Source: Jiangella sp. DSM 45060 (lineage in GTDB: Bacteria; Actinomycetota; Actinomycetes; Jiangellales; Jiangellaceae). Taken from it: a stretch of 64,000 nucleotides of DNA. Location: assembly GCF_900105175.1 (NCBI RefSeq), contig NZ_LT629771.1, forward strand, positions 3,348,001 through 3,412,000, written 5' to 3'. Positions 50,330 through 58,068 of this stretch are shown one piece after another. Numbering within the stretch: position 1 is the first letter of the stretch; every line of letters begins with the position of its first letter. A program made the position numbers and the translations under genes. Under the pieces are notes generated by a model. The model ran no database searches. It had not been told where the DNA came from and saw only the letters and a list, made by a program, of their open reading frames with translations.

Positions 50330-51729
50330 CGACGGGCCAGGGCCCTCGCCTGGGCCGGCAGGCGGTGCTCGCGCACCCACGTCTGCGCCGCCAGCTGCGT
50401 GGCGTCCCAGGGCGAGCCCAGCGGCGGCGTGTACGACAGGTCGAGCTCGCTGAAGCCGTCCACCGTCATGCCGTGGAACAGCGCCGTGGCGTAGGTGTCG
50501 ACGCGCTTGGCCGTCTCGGTGCCGCGCCGCCCCACCAGTTGCGCGCCGAGGAGCAGGCCGGTGTCGGCGTCGCCGGTGATGCGGATGGTGATCGGCTGCG
50601 CACCCGGGTAGTACGCCTTGTGGTCGTCGGGGGTGGCGGTGCTGCTCACCGGCGCGAACCCGGCCGCCGTCGCCTCGTGCTCGCGCAGCCCGGTGCGGGC
50701 GGCGACCAGGTCGAAGACCTTGACGACCTGGGTGCCGAGGCTGCCGGCGAACCGGGCCGTGCCGCCGAGGGCGTTCTCGCCGGCGACGCGGCCCTGCTTG
50801 TGCGCGGTGGTGCCGAGCGGCAGGTAGGTGACGCCGAGCTGACGGTGGTGGGTGACGACGCAGTCGCCCGCGGCCCAGACGTGCGGCAACCCGGTGGCCA
50901 TGGTCTCGTCGACGACGACGGCGCCGCGCGGCCCGGTTCGTGCCCCGGCCGCCACGAGCAGATCGGTGTCCGGGCGCACCCCGACGACGAGGAGGACGAG
51001 GTCGACGTCCCAGGCGAGCGGCGCACCGTCCGGGCCGGCGCCGTCGACGTGCAGGCCCGACGACCCGCGGGAGACGGCGGTGACGGTGGAACGGGTGTGG
51101 ACGGCGACGCCGTTCCGGTCCAGCTCGGCGCGGACCAGCGCGCCGAGCGACGGGTCGACGGTGGGCAGCACCTCGGGGAGCATCTCGACCTGCGTGACGG
51201 CGATGCCGCGGGCGGTGAGGCCCTCGGCCATCTCCAGCCCGACGTAGCCGGCGCCGACGATCAGCGCGGTCGACGGCTTGATGCGGTCCAGGCTCTGCTC
51301 GAGCGCGAACGTGTCGCCCATCGAGTGCAGCACGTGCACGCCGTCGGCCGGGCCCAGGTCATCCAGCCCGGCGATGGGCGGGCGCACCGGCAGGGCGCCG
51401 GTGCCGACGATCAGCTCGTCATAGCTAAGACTCGTTTCCGCCCCGTCTGGCGTCCGCAGCGCCAGCCGCCGCCCGTCGACGTCGATCGAGGTGACGAGGG
51501 TGTCCAGCCGCAGCCGCATGCCGGTGGCCTCGAGATCGGCGTGGGTCCGGTGCGCCAGGTTCGACCAGTGCCCGACCTCACCGGACACGTAGTACGGGAT
51601 GCCGCAGATGGAGAAGTTCGGGTAGGCGTCGGCGACCACCACGGTGACCTCGGCCGACGGGTCCAGCTCGCGGGCGCGCAGCGCGGCGGAGATGCCGGCG
51701 TCGCTGCCGCCGATGGCGACGATGTGCAT
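50326..51729 (-). CDS. CoA-disulfide reductase/NADH oxidase-type flavoprotein
   Basis: A 467-residue pyridine-nucleotide disulfide oxidoreductase. GGSDAGISAALRARELDP binds FAD, and the single redox Cys lies in FSICGIPYYVSGEV as in CoA-disulfide reductases and Nox. The second GxGxxG, ALIVGAGYVGLEMAEGL, binds NAD(P)H, VWAAGDCV closes the FAD site, and the C-terminal dimerisation domain is complete (SYTPPLGSPWD). It recycles low-molecular-weight or protein thiols or reduces persulfides. The stop overlaps the convergent hydroxylase by four bases. It lies 9 bases downstream of the aquaporin gene, so the two are co-transcribed and may both serve arsenic detoxification. Confidence 0.9.
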   Translation of the reverse strand: MHIVAIGGSDAGISAALRARELDPSAEVTVVVADAYPNFSICGIPYYVSGEVGHWSNLAHRTHADLEATGMRLRLDTLVTSIDVDGRRLALRTPDGAETSLSYDELIVGTGALPVRPPIAGLDDLGPADGVHVLHSMGDTFALEQSLDRIKPSTALIVGAGYVGLEMAEGLTARGIAVTQVEMLPEVLPTVDPSLGALVRAELDRNGVAVHTRSTVTAVSRGSSGLHVDGAGPDGAPLAWDVDLVLLVVGVRPDTDLLVAAGARTGPRGAVVVDETMATGLPHVWAAGDCVVTHHRQLGVTYLPLGTTAHKQGRVAGENALGGTARFAGSLGTQVVKVFDLVAARTGLREHEATAAGFAPVSSTATPDDHKAYYPGAQPITIRITGDADTGLLLGAQLVGRRGTETAKRVDTYATALFHGMTVDGFSELDLSYTPPLGSPWDATQLAAQTWVREHRLPAQARALARR

Positions 51730-51738
51730 GGATACCTC

Positions 51739-52419
51739 TCAGAGTCGGACCCGCGCGGGCGCGGGATAGAGGGCGAGAACGAGCAGGACGCCGACGGCGG
51801 CGCCCACCACCTGGGCGGCGACGAAGGCCGGCGCCGACGACGGTGCGATGCCGGCGAAGGTGTCGGAGAAGATCCGGCCGACTGTGACAGCCGGGTTGGC
51901 GAACGAGGTGGAGCTGGTGAACCAGTACGCCGCCCCGATGTAGGCGCCGACGGCCGGGGCGACGAGCGCGGAACGGCCGGACCGGACGAGCGCGAAGATC
52001 AGCAGCACCAGCCCGGCCGTCGCCACCACCTCACCGACCAGCAGGCCGGTGCCGGTGCGCTCCGTCGTCGCCAGCCCGGCGTCGACGGAGAACATGACGT
52101 TCGCCAGCAGCGCTCCGCCGATGCCACCGGCACCCTGCGCGACGACGTACGCGGCGACCTCCGTCGGCGAGGTGCCGGCGCCGGACCGGCGCCCCAGCCA
52201 CCAGCCGGCCAGGGTGACCACCGGGTTGAGGTGCGCCCCGGACACCGGACCGAACAGCAGGATCAGCACCGCCAGCCCCAGCACGGTCGCGGTGCTGTTC
52301 TGCAGCAGCTGCAGCCCCACGTCATCCGGGGACAGACGCTGAGCGGCGATCCCCGACCCCACGACCACCGTCACCAGCAACCCCGTGCCGAGGAACTCGG
52401 CCAGCAGTCGTCGCGTCAT
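51739..52419 (-). CDS. MIP-family aquaglyceroporin (AqpS-like arsenite channel candidate)
   Basis: A 226-residue channel with six transmembrane helices and two half-helices: HLNPVVT (first NPA box altered to NPV) and FANPAVT (second box intact). A changed first NPA box and ars neighbours match AqpS-type channels that let arsenite flow out after arsenate reduction. It is divergent from an ArsR-ArsC fusion gene over a 49-bp gap holding an inverted repeat. The start is ATG 52419, with a GTG one codon upstream as an alternative. Confidence 0.9.
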   Translation of the reverse strand: MTRRLLAEFLGTGLLVTVVVGSGIAAQRLSPDDVGLQLLQNSTATVLGLAVLILLFGPVSGAHLNPVVTLAGWWLGRRSGAGTSPTEVAAYVVAQGAGGIGGALLANVMFSVDAGLATTERTGTGLLVGEVVATAGLVLLIFALVRSGRSALVAPAVGAYIGAAYWFTSSTSFANPAVTVGRIFSDTFAGIAPSSAPAFVAAQVVGAAVGVLLVLALYPAPARVRL

Positions 52420-52431
52420 CACGCCGCCATC

Positions 52432-52459
52432 CTTGACGACGCGAGATAGCTCAGTCAAG
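52432..52459. promoter_or_regulatory. Inverted repeat in divergent aquaporin/ArsR-ArsC promoter
   Basis: CTTGAC (52432-52437) and GTCAAG (52454-52459) form a 6-bp inverted repeat with a 16-bp spacer. Each arm doubles as an outward-facing TTGAC -35 candidate. It is the likely autoregulatory site of the ArsR domain at 52469. Confidence 0.5.
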
Positions 52460-52468
52460 ATTGAGGCA

Positions 52469-53140
52469 ATGAACGCTGAGCGAACAGCCCTGGAGCGGCG
52501 GGCCGCCAAGCACGCGGCGCTGTCCGACCCGTCCCGGCTGCACATCGTCGACCTGCTCAGCCTCGGCGACCTCTCCCCCAGCGAACTGCAGGCCAGGCTC
52601 GCGATGCCGTCGAACCTGCTCGCCCACCACCTCAAGACCCTGGAAGCCGCCGGTCTGCTCGCCCGGGGCCGCTCCGAGGCCGACCGGCGGCGCAGCTACG
52701 TCCGGCTCACCCCCGGCGCGCTCGACGGCCTCGTTCCCGGCGCCGCCGGCCACGCCCACCGGGTGGTGTTCGTCTGCACCGCCAACTCCGCCCGCTCGCA
52801 GCTCGCGGCCGCGCTCTGGCGGCGCGCGAGCGCCATCCCCTCCACGTCCGCCGGCACCCATCCGGCCGGCCAGGTCGACCCCGGCGCCGTCGCGGCGGCC
52901 CGGCGCCACCGCCTGCCGCTGCGCGCGACCCGGCCGCGGCGGCTGGCCGACATCGCCGGCGACGACGACTTCGTCATCACCGTCTGCGACCACGCCCACG
53001 AGGAACTCGGCGACCGCGGCGACCTGCACTGGTCCGTCCCCGATCCCGTCCGCGCCGGTACCGACGACGCCTTCGACGCCACCCTCACCGCGCTCACCGA
53101 CCGCGTCCACGCCCTCGCACCACGCCTCGCCGCGTCCTGA
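52469..53140 (+). CDS. ArsR-ArsC fusion: winged-helix regulator plus LMW-phosphatase-type arsenate reductase domain
   Basis: A 223-residue two-domain protein. Residues 8-90 are an ArsR-type wHTH (KHAALSDPSRLHIVDLLSLGDLSPSEL, SNLLAHHLKTLEAAGLL) with no thiolate metal site. Residues 97-223 are a low-molecular-weight tyrosine-phosphatase/ArsC domain with the loop VCTANSARS (Cys103, Arg109) and VCDHAHEEL further on. The second domain may sense or reduce arsenate, linking catalysis to derepression. ArsC follows 12 bases after it. GAGG upstream of ATG 52469 gives a modest SD. Confidence 0.9.
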   Translation: MNAERTALERRAAKHAALSDPSRLHIVDLLSLGDLSPSELQARLAMPSNLLAHHLKTLEAAGLLARGRSEADRRRSYVRLTPGALDGLVPGAAGHAHRVVFVCTANSARSQLAAALWRRASAIPSTSAGTHPAGQVDPGAVAAARRHRLPLRATRPRRLADIAGDDDFVITVCDHAHEELGDRGDLHWSVPDPVRAGTDDAFDATLTALTDRVHALAPRLAAS

Positions 53141-53152
53141 AGGAGACCCGCC

Positions 53153-53800
53153 ATGTCGCACACCGGCGAACGAGAGCCGCTCACCCTCGACCAGCGACAC
53201 GCGCTCACCACCGCCGCCACCCGGCTGGCCGGCGAGTTCGACGGCACCTTCGGGGAGGCGACGATCGAACGGTTCCTGCACACCTCCTACGACCAGTTCG
53301 CCGGCCGAGCCGTCGTCGCCAACTTCCTCCCGCTGCTCGCCGAACGGTTCGCCCGGCAACGCCTCACGGCGCTCGCCCGCGTCGAGGGACACGGCCACGA
53401 CGGCCGGCCCACCGTGCTGTTCCTGTGCGTGCACAACGCCGGCCGGTCCCAGATGGCACTCGGGTTCTTCCAGCACCACGCCGGCGACGACGCCATCGCC
53501 TGGTCCGGCGGCTCCGAGCCCGGCGACCGGGTCAACCCGGTCGCCGTCGCCGCCATGGCCGAACGCGGCATCGACATCGCCGCCGAGTTCCCCAAGCCCT
53601 GGACCGACGAGATCGTCCGCGCCGCCGACGTCGTCGTCACCATGGGCTGCGGCGACGCCTGCCCCGTTTTCCCCGGCAAGCGCTACGAGGACTGGACCCT
53701 CGACGACCCCGCGGGCCAGGACCTCGCCGCCGTCCGTCCCATCCGCGACGACATCGAGCGTCGCGTCCTCACCCTCCTCGACGAGCTCCGCCGAGCCTGA
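53153..53800 (+). CDS. arsC: Thioredoxin/mycothiol-coupled arsenate reductase ArsC with helical N-domain
   Basis: A 215-residue arsenate reductase. An N-terminal three-helix bundle (about residues 15-75, ATIERFLHTSYDQFAGRAVV) precedes the phosphatase-fold domain with LCVHNAGRSQ (Cys92-x5-Arg) and the resolving pair in MGCGDACPVFPG (Cys166, Cys170). That architecture is typical of actinobacterial ArsC enzymes that reduce arsenate to arsenite with thioredoxin or mycoredoxin electrons. GAAGGAGA precedes the ATG. It forms one operon with the ArsR-ArsC fusion; the aquaporin would let arsenite exit. Confidence 0.93.
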   Translation: MSHTGEREPLTLDQRHALTTAATRLAGEFDGTFGEATIERFLHTSYDQFAGRAVVANFLPLLAERFARQRLTALARVEGHGHDGRPTVLFLCVHNAGRSQMALGFFQHHAGDDAIAWSGGSEPGDRVNPVAVAAMAERGIDIAAEFPKPWTDEIVRAADVVVTMGCGDACPVFPGKRYEDWTLDDPAGQDLAAVRPIRDDIERRVLTLLDELRRA

Positions 53801-53809
53801 GCGGGGCCT

Positions 53810-53829
53810 GGCGGAACGCCGGGGTCCCC
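53810..53829. terminator. GC-rich hairpin after arsC
   Basis: GGCG-GAA-CGCC (53810-53820) is followed by GGGG-T-CCCC (53821-53829), two small adjacent stems within 30 bases of the arsC stop. No T-tract follows; intrinsic termination is possible but weakly supported. Confidence 0.3.
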
Positions 53830-53872
53830 CGTCGCTGCCGCTGGTCAGGCGTTCGCCCTGGTCATCACGGGT

Positions 53873-53891
53873 GGCGTAACTCCGGCGTAAC
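53873..53891. promoter_or_regulatory. Direct repeats upstream of GntR/UTRA regulator
   Basis: GGCGTAAC occurs at 53873-53880 and 53884-53891, an 11-bp period (one helical turn), and is flanked by GGTGGCG/CGCCACC. A TAGCGT -10-like element (53903-53908) ends seven bases before the GTG start, so the mRNA may be leaderless. Autoregulation is plausible. Confidence 0.4.
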
Positions 53892-53914
53892 ACGCCACCG
53901 CCTAGCGTGGGAGC

Positions 53915-54679
53915 GTGAGCCAGCACAGCGAACGGTCGAAGTGGGTGTCGTCGCGGCCGCGGGCCGAGCGGGCCCGGCAGGTCGCCGACAACCTCCGGCA
54001 GCAGATCACGGCCGGCGTCTACCCCGACGGCAGGCTGCCCGACGAACCGACACTCGGACGCCGGCTGGGCGCGTCACGCAACGCCGTCCGCGAGGCGCTG
54101 GACCTGCTGCGCGCGGAAGGACTCATCAGCCGCCGGCGCGGGGTCGGCACGTCGGTCGTCGCGGCAAAGCTCGGGCACGGGCTGGACCGCCTCGCCGGCC
54201 TGGCCGAGACCCTGGTCGGCCACGGGACCGTCACCAACGAGGTCCGCGTCGCCGAGGTCGTCGCCGATCCGCCGGCGGCCATCGCGGACCGGCTCGGGGC
54301 GGCGACGGGCGACGGCGTGGTCCGCATCGAGCGGCTGCGCCACCTCGACGGCCGGCCGCTGTCGCTCGACACCAGCTACCTCGTCGCCGACGTCGGACGC
54401 CGGGTGCTCGAGGCCGACCTCGTGCATCGGGACGTCTTCGCCGTGATCGAGGAGGTGGCCGGCTGCCGGCTGGACCGCGCCGAGGTCGCGGTGCACGCGG
54501 TGAACGCCGACGCCGACACCGCCCGGCTGCTGGAGATCCCGGCGGGCGCCGCGGTGTTCGCCATCGAGCGGAGCACCTTCCTGCCCGGCGGCCGGCTGGT
54601 CGACGTCGAGTCGATCCGCATCCGCGCCGACCGGCTGATCCTGCGGGCGACCGCCTACCGCGGCCCGGCCGCCGGCTGA
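53915..54679 (+). CDS. GntR-family regulator, HutC/UTRA subgroup
   Basis: A 254-residue regulator. The wHTH (RQVADNLRQQITAGVYPDGRLPDEPTLGRRLGASRNAVREALDLLRAEGLI) is followed by a UTRA effector domain ending with VFAIERSTFLPGGRLVDVESI. This subgroup binds small acids, sugars or amino acids. The membrane permease gene starts 6 bases after its stop, so it probably regulates that transporter. The relation to the ars genes is only positional. Confidence 0.9.
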   Translation: MSQHSERSKWVSSRPRAERARQVADNLRQQITAGVYPDGRLPDEPTLGRRLGASRNAVREALDLLRAEGLISRRRGVGTSVVAAKLGHGLDRLAGLAETLVGHGTVTNEVRVAEVVADPPAAIADRLGAATGDGVVRIERLRHLDGRPLSLDTSYLVADVGRRVLEADLVHRDVFAVIEEVAGCRLDRAEVAVHAVNADADTARLLEIPAGAAVFAIERSTFLPGGRLVDVESIRIRADRLILRATAYRGPAAG

Positions 54680-54685
54680 CGCGGC

Positions 54686-55432
54686 ATGCCTGACCCCCTG
54701 CTCGTCCTGCTGGCGTCGTTCGGGCTGATCGGCGGCATCGGGATCGCCGCCGTCGGCCCGGGCGGCGTGCTGCCCACGACCGGCCTGTTCCTGCTGACCA
54801 ACCTCACCCCGTCAGAGGTCGCGGGGACGGCGATCGTCACCCACGTCGCCACCGGCGCGCTCGCGACGGCGGCGTACGCCCGCTCCGGGCACCTCACCGA
54901 GCCGCACACCCGGCGCGCCGCGCTCGTCCTGGCCGCCGCCGCGGTGGCCGGTGCTCCGGCCGGTGTGCTGATCAACTCGGCCATCTCCAGCGACGTCTTC
55001 GGGCTGATCCTCGCGGCCCTCATGGTCGTGGCCGCCGCGCTGGTGTGGCGGCGTGAACGGCGCCGCGAGCCGTCGCCGGCGCCGCCGCCCGCGGTCGTCG
55101 CCGGGATCGGACTGGCCGTCGCGGTGGTGTCCGGCGTCGTGGGCATCGGCGGCCCGATGCTGGCCGTTCCCCTGCTCGTCGCGGCCGGCGTGCCGTTGCT
55201 CGAGTCGCTGGCCGCCGCCCAGGTCCAGTCGATCGTCATCGCCGGCACGGGCACGGCCGGCTACCTCGCCGCCGGCGCCGTCGACTGGCCGCTCGCGGCG
55301 CTCATCGGCGTCCCCTCACTCGCCGGCGTGCTGCTCGGATGGAAGATCGCGAGGACCCTGCCGACCCGTCAGCTCGCCACCGCCCTCGTCGTCTCGCTCC
55401 TCGTCCTCGCCCCGTTCGTCGCCTTCGGCTGA
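54686..55432 (+). CDS. TauE/SafE-family membrane permease
   Basis: A 248-residue protein with about eight transmembrane segments. LIGGIGIAAVGPGGVLPTTGLFLL and VSGVVGIGGPMLAVPLL are the two Gly-rich repeat motifs of the TauE/SafE (sulfite/organosulfonate exporter) family. The second half repeats the first in topology. It is coupled to the GntR gene upstream. Substrates in the family include sulfite, sulfoacetate and thiosulfate; none can be singled out. Confidence 0.9.
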   Translation: MPDPLLVLLASFGLIGGIGIAAVGPGGVLPTTGLFLLTNLTPSEVAGTAIVTHVATGALATAAYARSGHLTEPHTRRAALVLAAAAVAGAPAGVLINSAISSDVFGLILAALMVVAAALVWRRERRREPSPAPPPAVVAGIGLAVAVVSGVVGIGGPMLAVPLLVAAGVPLLESLAAAQVQSIVIAGTGTAGYLAAGAVDWPLAALIGVPSLAGVLLGWKIARTLPTRQLATALVVSLLVLAPFVAFG

Positions 55433-55515
55433 CGCAGCCGACGAGCATGTCGAGAACGAGGGAAGGCTCAGGCCCCTGAGTCACAGGCACTTCTGAACGA
55501 TGGCGGCCATGACCT

Positions 55516-55578
55516 CTGAAGACCCTCAACCACGTCTGCATCACCATCGCCGACCTCGACCGGGTGACGGCGTTCTTC
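55516..55578 (+). pseudogene. Remnant of a VOC (glyoxalase-fold) gene
   Basis: One frame reads LKTLNHVCITIADLDRVTAFF, the characteristic first strand and helix of a vicinal-oxygen-chelate protein with its metal-ligand His. No start codon is in frame (an in-frame TGA lies two codons upstream) and similarity ends after about 21 codons. It lies at the junction between the ars/TauE region and the lower-GC helicase operon, and may be a gene cut by the insertion. The stretch 55433-55719 otherwise holds nothing recognisable. Confidence 0.45.
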
Positions 55579-55719
55579 GTCAGCTCCGTTCCCCGCGGCG
55601 GCACCTGGCGCAAGTTCGCGCGCTTCATCGCGCCCACCCACGATCCCCGGCTCGCCCACCGCCATGGCCCACGTGCGCGCGGCCCGGAAAGCACCGTCGT
55701 CTCGGTGTCCGAGCGGCAG

Positions 55720-58068
55720 TCAGGAACTCCCGGGCAGGATCAGGGTGAAATGCGCACCTTTGAAGACTGGGTGACCCTCGGAGCGTTCCGCCACTTCCAG
55801 CTCGCCCTGGGCGGCCTCGGTGATCCGGCGAGCAAGGTGCAGTCCCGTGCCGCGGTTCGAGCCACGAGTGGAGAACCGGGGCCGGAACACTTGCGCAGTG
55901 CGTGTGATGGTGGGATCCAGGCCTGGCCCGTCGTCGTAGAGGTCGATGAGGACGTCAGTGTCGTCAGCCCGCGCCGAGAGGTAGATCCTGCCCGCTCGCT
56001 CAGTCGCCTCGAGCGCGTTCTCCAAGAGCTCATAGAGCACGGTCAGCAGAACGCGCTCTGGCACGGCCACGATGGTCCGTTCAGGGATATCGGAGACGAA
56101 CTCGGCAGCGGGGAAGCTCGCGTCGGCCAGCGCGACGAGTGAGCCGGCGACCTCGGCGACGTCGCAGGATCCGGACATTCGCGAGGCCGCCTCGATGAGC
56201 GCGTCCGGCTCGGTGGTGAGGTCCGTCCCGGCACTCGAGTCCATTTCCGTCCGGAGCTCAGAGCTGACCCAGTTCTCGTTGAGCGCGTACCGGTGCATCG
56301 ACCACGCCCTCGGCGGCTCCGACGTGTCGGAGGGCCTGTTGACGGCTGACGCAGTCAGCTCGAGGGCACACTCCGCCAGCCGCCGTTCCGCCAGGCCGCG
56401 CAGGCTGGTGAGGACGCCGAGAGGCCGCAGCGATACGTCGTCCTCGGCGCCTTCCTCCACGAACCACTGCTCACGCAGCCAGTCGAAACCGACAGGCAGG
56501 ACGGACTCCCAGTCCGCGTCGTCGCCGGCGGCGCTGAACACGGCGGCGATGACAAGGGCGTCGAGGGCGAGCGGCGTGCCGGGAGGCTCCGCCAGGAGAG
56601 CAGCCCAGAAGGCGGCTCTATCCGACGGGCCCCGGCAGTCCCGGAGCACGGCGCTCTCGACACCGACCAGGCCTCGGTCTCGGAACGGGGAGCTACCCGC
56701 CGGGCGGCCCGTCGTCCGGTTCGCGGTGGCGGGCACGGCGTCCACGAGGTTCATCAGCAGCGTGTACAGGACCTGCGCGTCGTCTCCAGTCTGGAACTGG
56801 AGGTCCTCGGCGGTCGCCGAGCCGCCGATGCCGGCGAGGTCGCACAACCATGCGAGCAGGTGCCACGGATCGTTGTCCGCAAGGAGACGGGCCAAACCGG
56901 CCGGCGTGTCGACACCGAGTGCGGAGAGCGGCCAGGTCGAGCCCGCGATTCGTGCGAGGCCGATGGCCCGCCCCGACTCCAGGGTCGCCAACCGCAGGAT
57001 GTCGACCATGGTCAGTGCGGCGGCCCTCGTCCGGAATCCGCCACCCGCCTGGAGGTCCGGGCCGACGGCGAGGTACTGGTCGACGCCGCGCAACGACGGA
57101 GCGCTCTGGACACCCGGCGGCAGGACGAGCAGGTCCACGCCCGCTGTGGCGTGGAAGGAGGCGAGCGGTGGGTGCCGGAACAGCGTCACCGTGCTCAGCC
57201 AGCCGCCGCTGAACTCGTGCACGGCTGGCTCGGGTGCGTCCGGATCGAGGAACCGCTCGAGTGTGAGCGCGAACTCCCTGGCTGCTTCCGAGCTGCCGCT
57301 CCCGAGCGCTTCCGCGGCCTCGATGAGGTCCTGCGCGTCGCCCACGGCCCTCCACGCGCTGAACTCAGGCGGCCTCGGCCGCCTCGGATCGACGTGCCAC
57401 CCCAGTACGTCCTCAACGGGCTCGCTCCACCGCCACGGTGGCAGGGCCGGCTGGGCCTCCGGCACCATGAGATCCGAGGTCCCCTCCTCCAGCAGCCGAC
57501 GGGCGAGTGCCAACCGGCCGGCGGCGATGAGCGAGTCCACCGCGGCGCGTAGTCGCGGGTCGGCACCGTCGGAACGGTTTCGCGCCGTGAGGTCGTCACG
57601 GAAACGGGCGATGTCTCGCGAGATGCGTTCCCGGTGCCCGGCCAGGATCGTCTCGACGGCCGGCCAGGACACCCGGGTCTGGGCCTCGAGATCGATGGCG
57701 TGGACCTCGAACGGGACCCCGGCGGCGGACGCTTCATCGGTCAGCGCGCGCAGCCGGATGGCGAGCTCGGCCGAACGTTCCGCCCGGAGAGGCTCCAGAT
57801 CGGCGAACCGCGCGCGCACCCGCTCGGAGACCGCCTCGGACTCGGCGAGTAACAGCTCGGCAAGGTTGAACTCGCCCTTGTCTGCGAATTCCTCCAGCAC
57901 GTCGTCGACGGTTCGGTCGACGGAGATGCCGTCGAGCAGGCACTGAGCCAGGTCGTCATCCACCTCGTCACCATGGAGCCGACGCACGAGCTTGGCGTGG
58001 CGGAAGCGGCCCGGCCATGCGCGCAGGAACGACTCAGGCCCGCGCGGCGCGTTCTGCTCGGTGGTCAT
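55720..58068 (-). CDS. Large protein with C-terminal GHKL (HATPase_c) ATPase domain
   Basis: A 782-residue protein, last of three coupled genes. Residues 1-660 are mostly helical and unrecognised, with coiled-coil-like stretches at about 60-150. The C-terminus is a GHKL ATPase: N-box LYELLENALEAT (about 678-689), G1 box DDGPGLDP (about 713-720) and G2 box SNRGTGLHLARRI (about 737-749). A histidine-kinase phosphoacceptor domain and a receiver are not evident, so it is more like MORC/Hsp90/MutL-type or anti-phage GHKL ATPases than a sensor kinase. ATG 58068 overlaps the upstream stop as ATGA. GC is lower than in the rest of the window. Role inferred: an effector or switch in a defence-type complex. 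Confidence 0.8.
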   Translation of the reverse strand: MTTEQNAPRGPESFLRAWPGRFRHAKLVRRLHGDEVDDDLAQCLLDGISVDRTVDDVLEEFADKGEFNLAELLLAESEAVSERVRARFADLEPLRAERSAELAIRLRALTDEASAAGVPFEVHAIDLEAQTRVSWPAVETILAGHRERISRDIARFRDDLTARNRSDGADPRLRAAVDSLIAAGRLALARRLLEEGTSDLMVPEAQPALPPWRWSEPVEDVLGWHVDPRRPRPPEFSAWRAVGDAQDLIEAAEALGSGSSEAAREFALTLERFLDPDAPEPAVHEFSGGWLSTVTLFRHPPLASFHATAGVDLLVLPPGVQSAPSLRGVDQYLAVGPDLQAGGGFRTRAAALTMVDILRLATLESGRAIGLARIAGSTWPLSALGVDTPAGLARLLADNDPWHLLAWLCDLAGIGGSATAEDLQFQTGDDAQVLYTLLMNLVDAVPATANRTTGRPAGSSPFRDRGLVGVESAVLRDCRGPSDRAAFWAALLAEPPGTPLALDALVIAAVFSAAGDDADWESVLPVGFDWLREQWFVEEGAEDDVSLRPLGVLTSLRGLAERRLAECALELTASAVNRPSDTSEPPRAWSMHRYALNENWVSSELRTEMDSSAGTDLTTEPDALIEAASRMSGSCDVAEVAGSLVALADASFPAAEFVSDIPERTIVAVPERVLLTVLYELLENALEATERAGRIYLSARADDTDVLIDLYDDGPGLDPTITRTAQVFRPRFSTRGSNRGTGLHLARRITEAAQGELEVAERSEGHPVFKGAHFTLILPGSS

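Noticed and set aside
55302-55694. Minus-strand 130-residue frame over the TauE end and the VOC remnant
   Set aside because: It overlaps the well-supported TauE/SafE gene, has no SD and no recognisable protein features.
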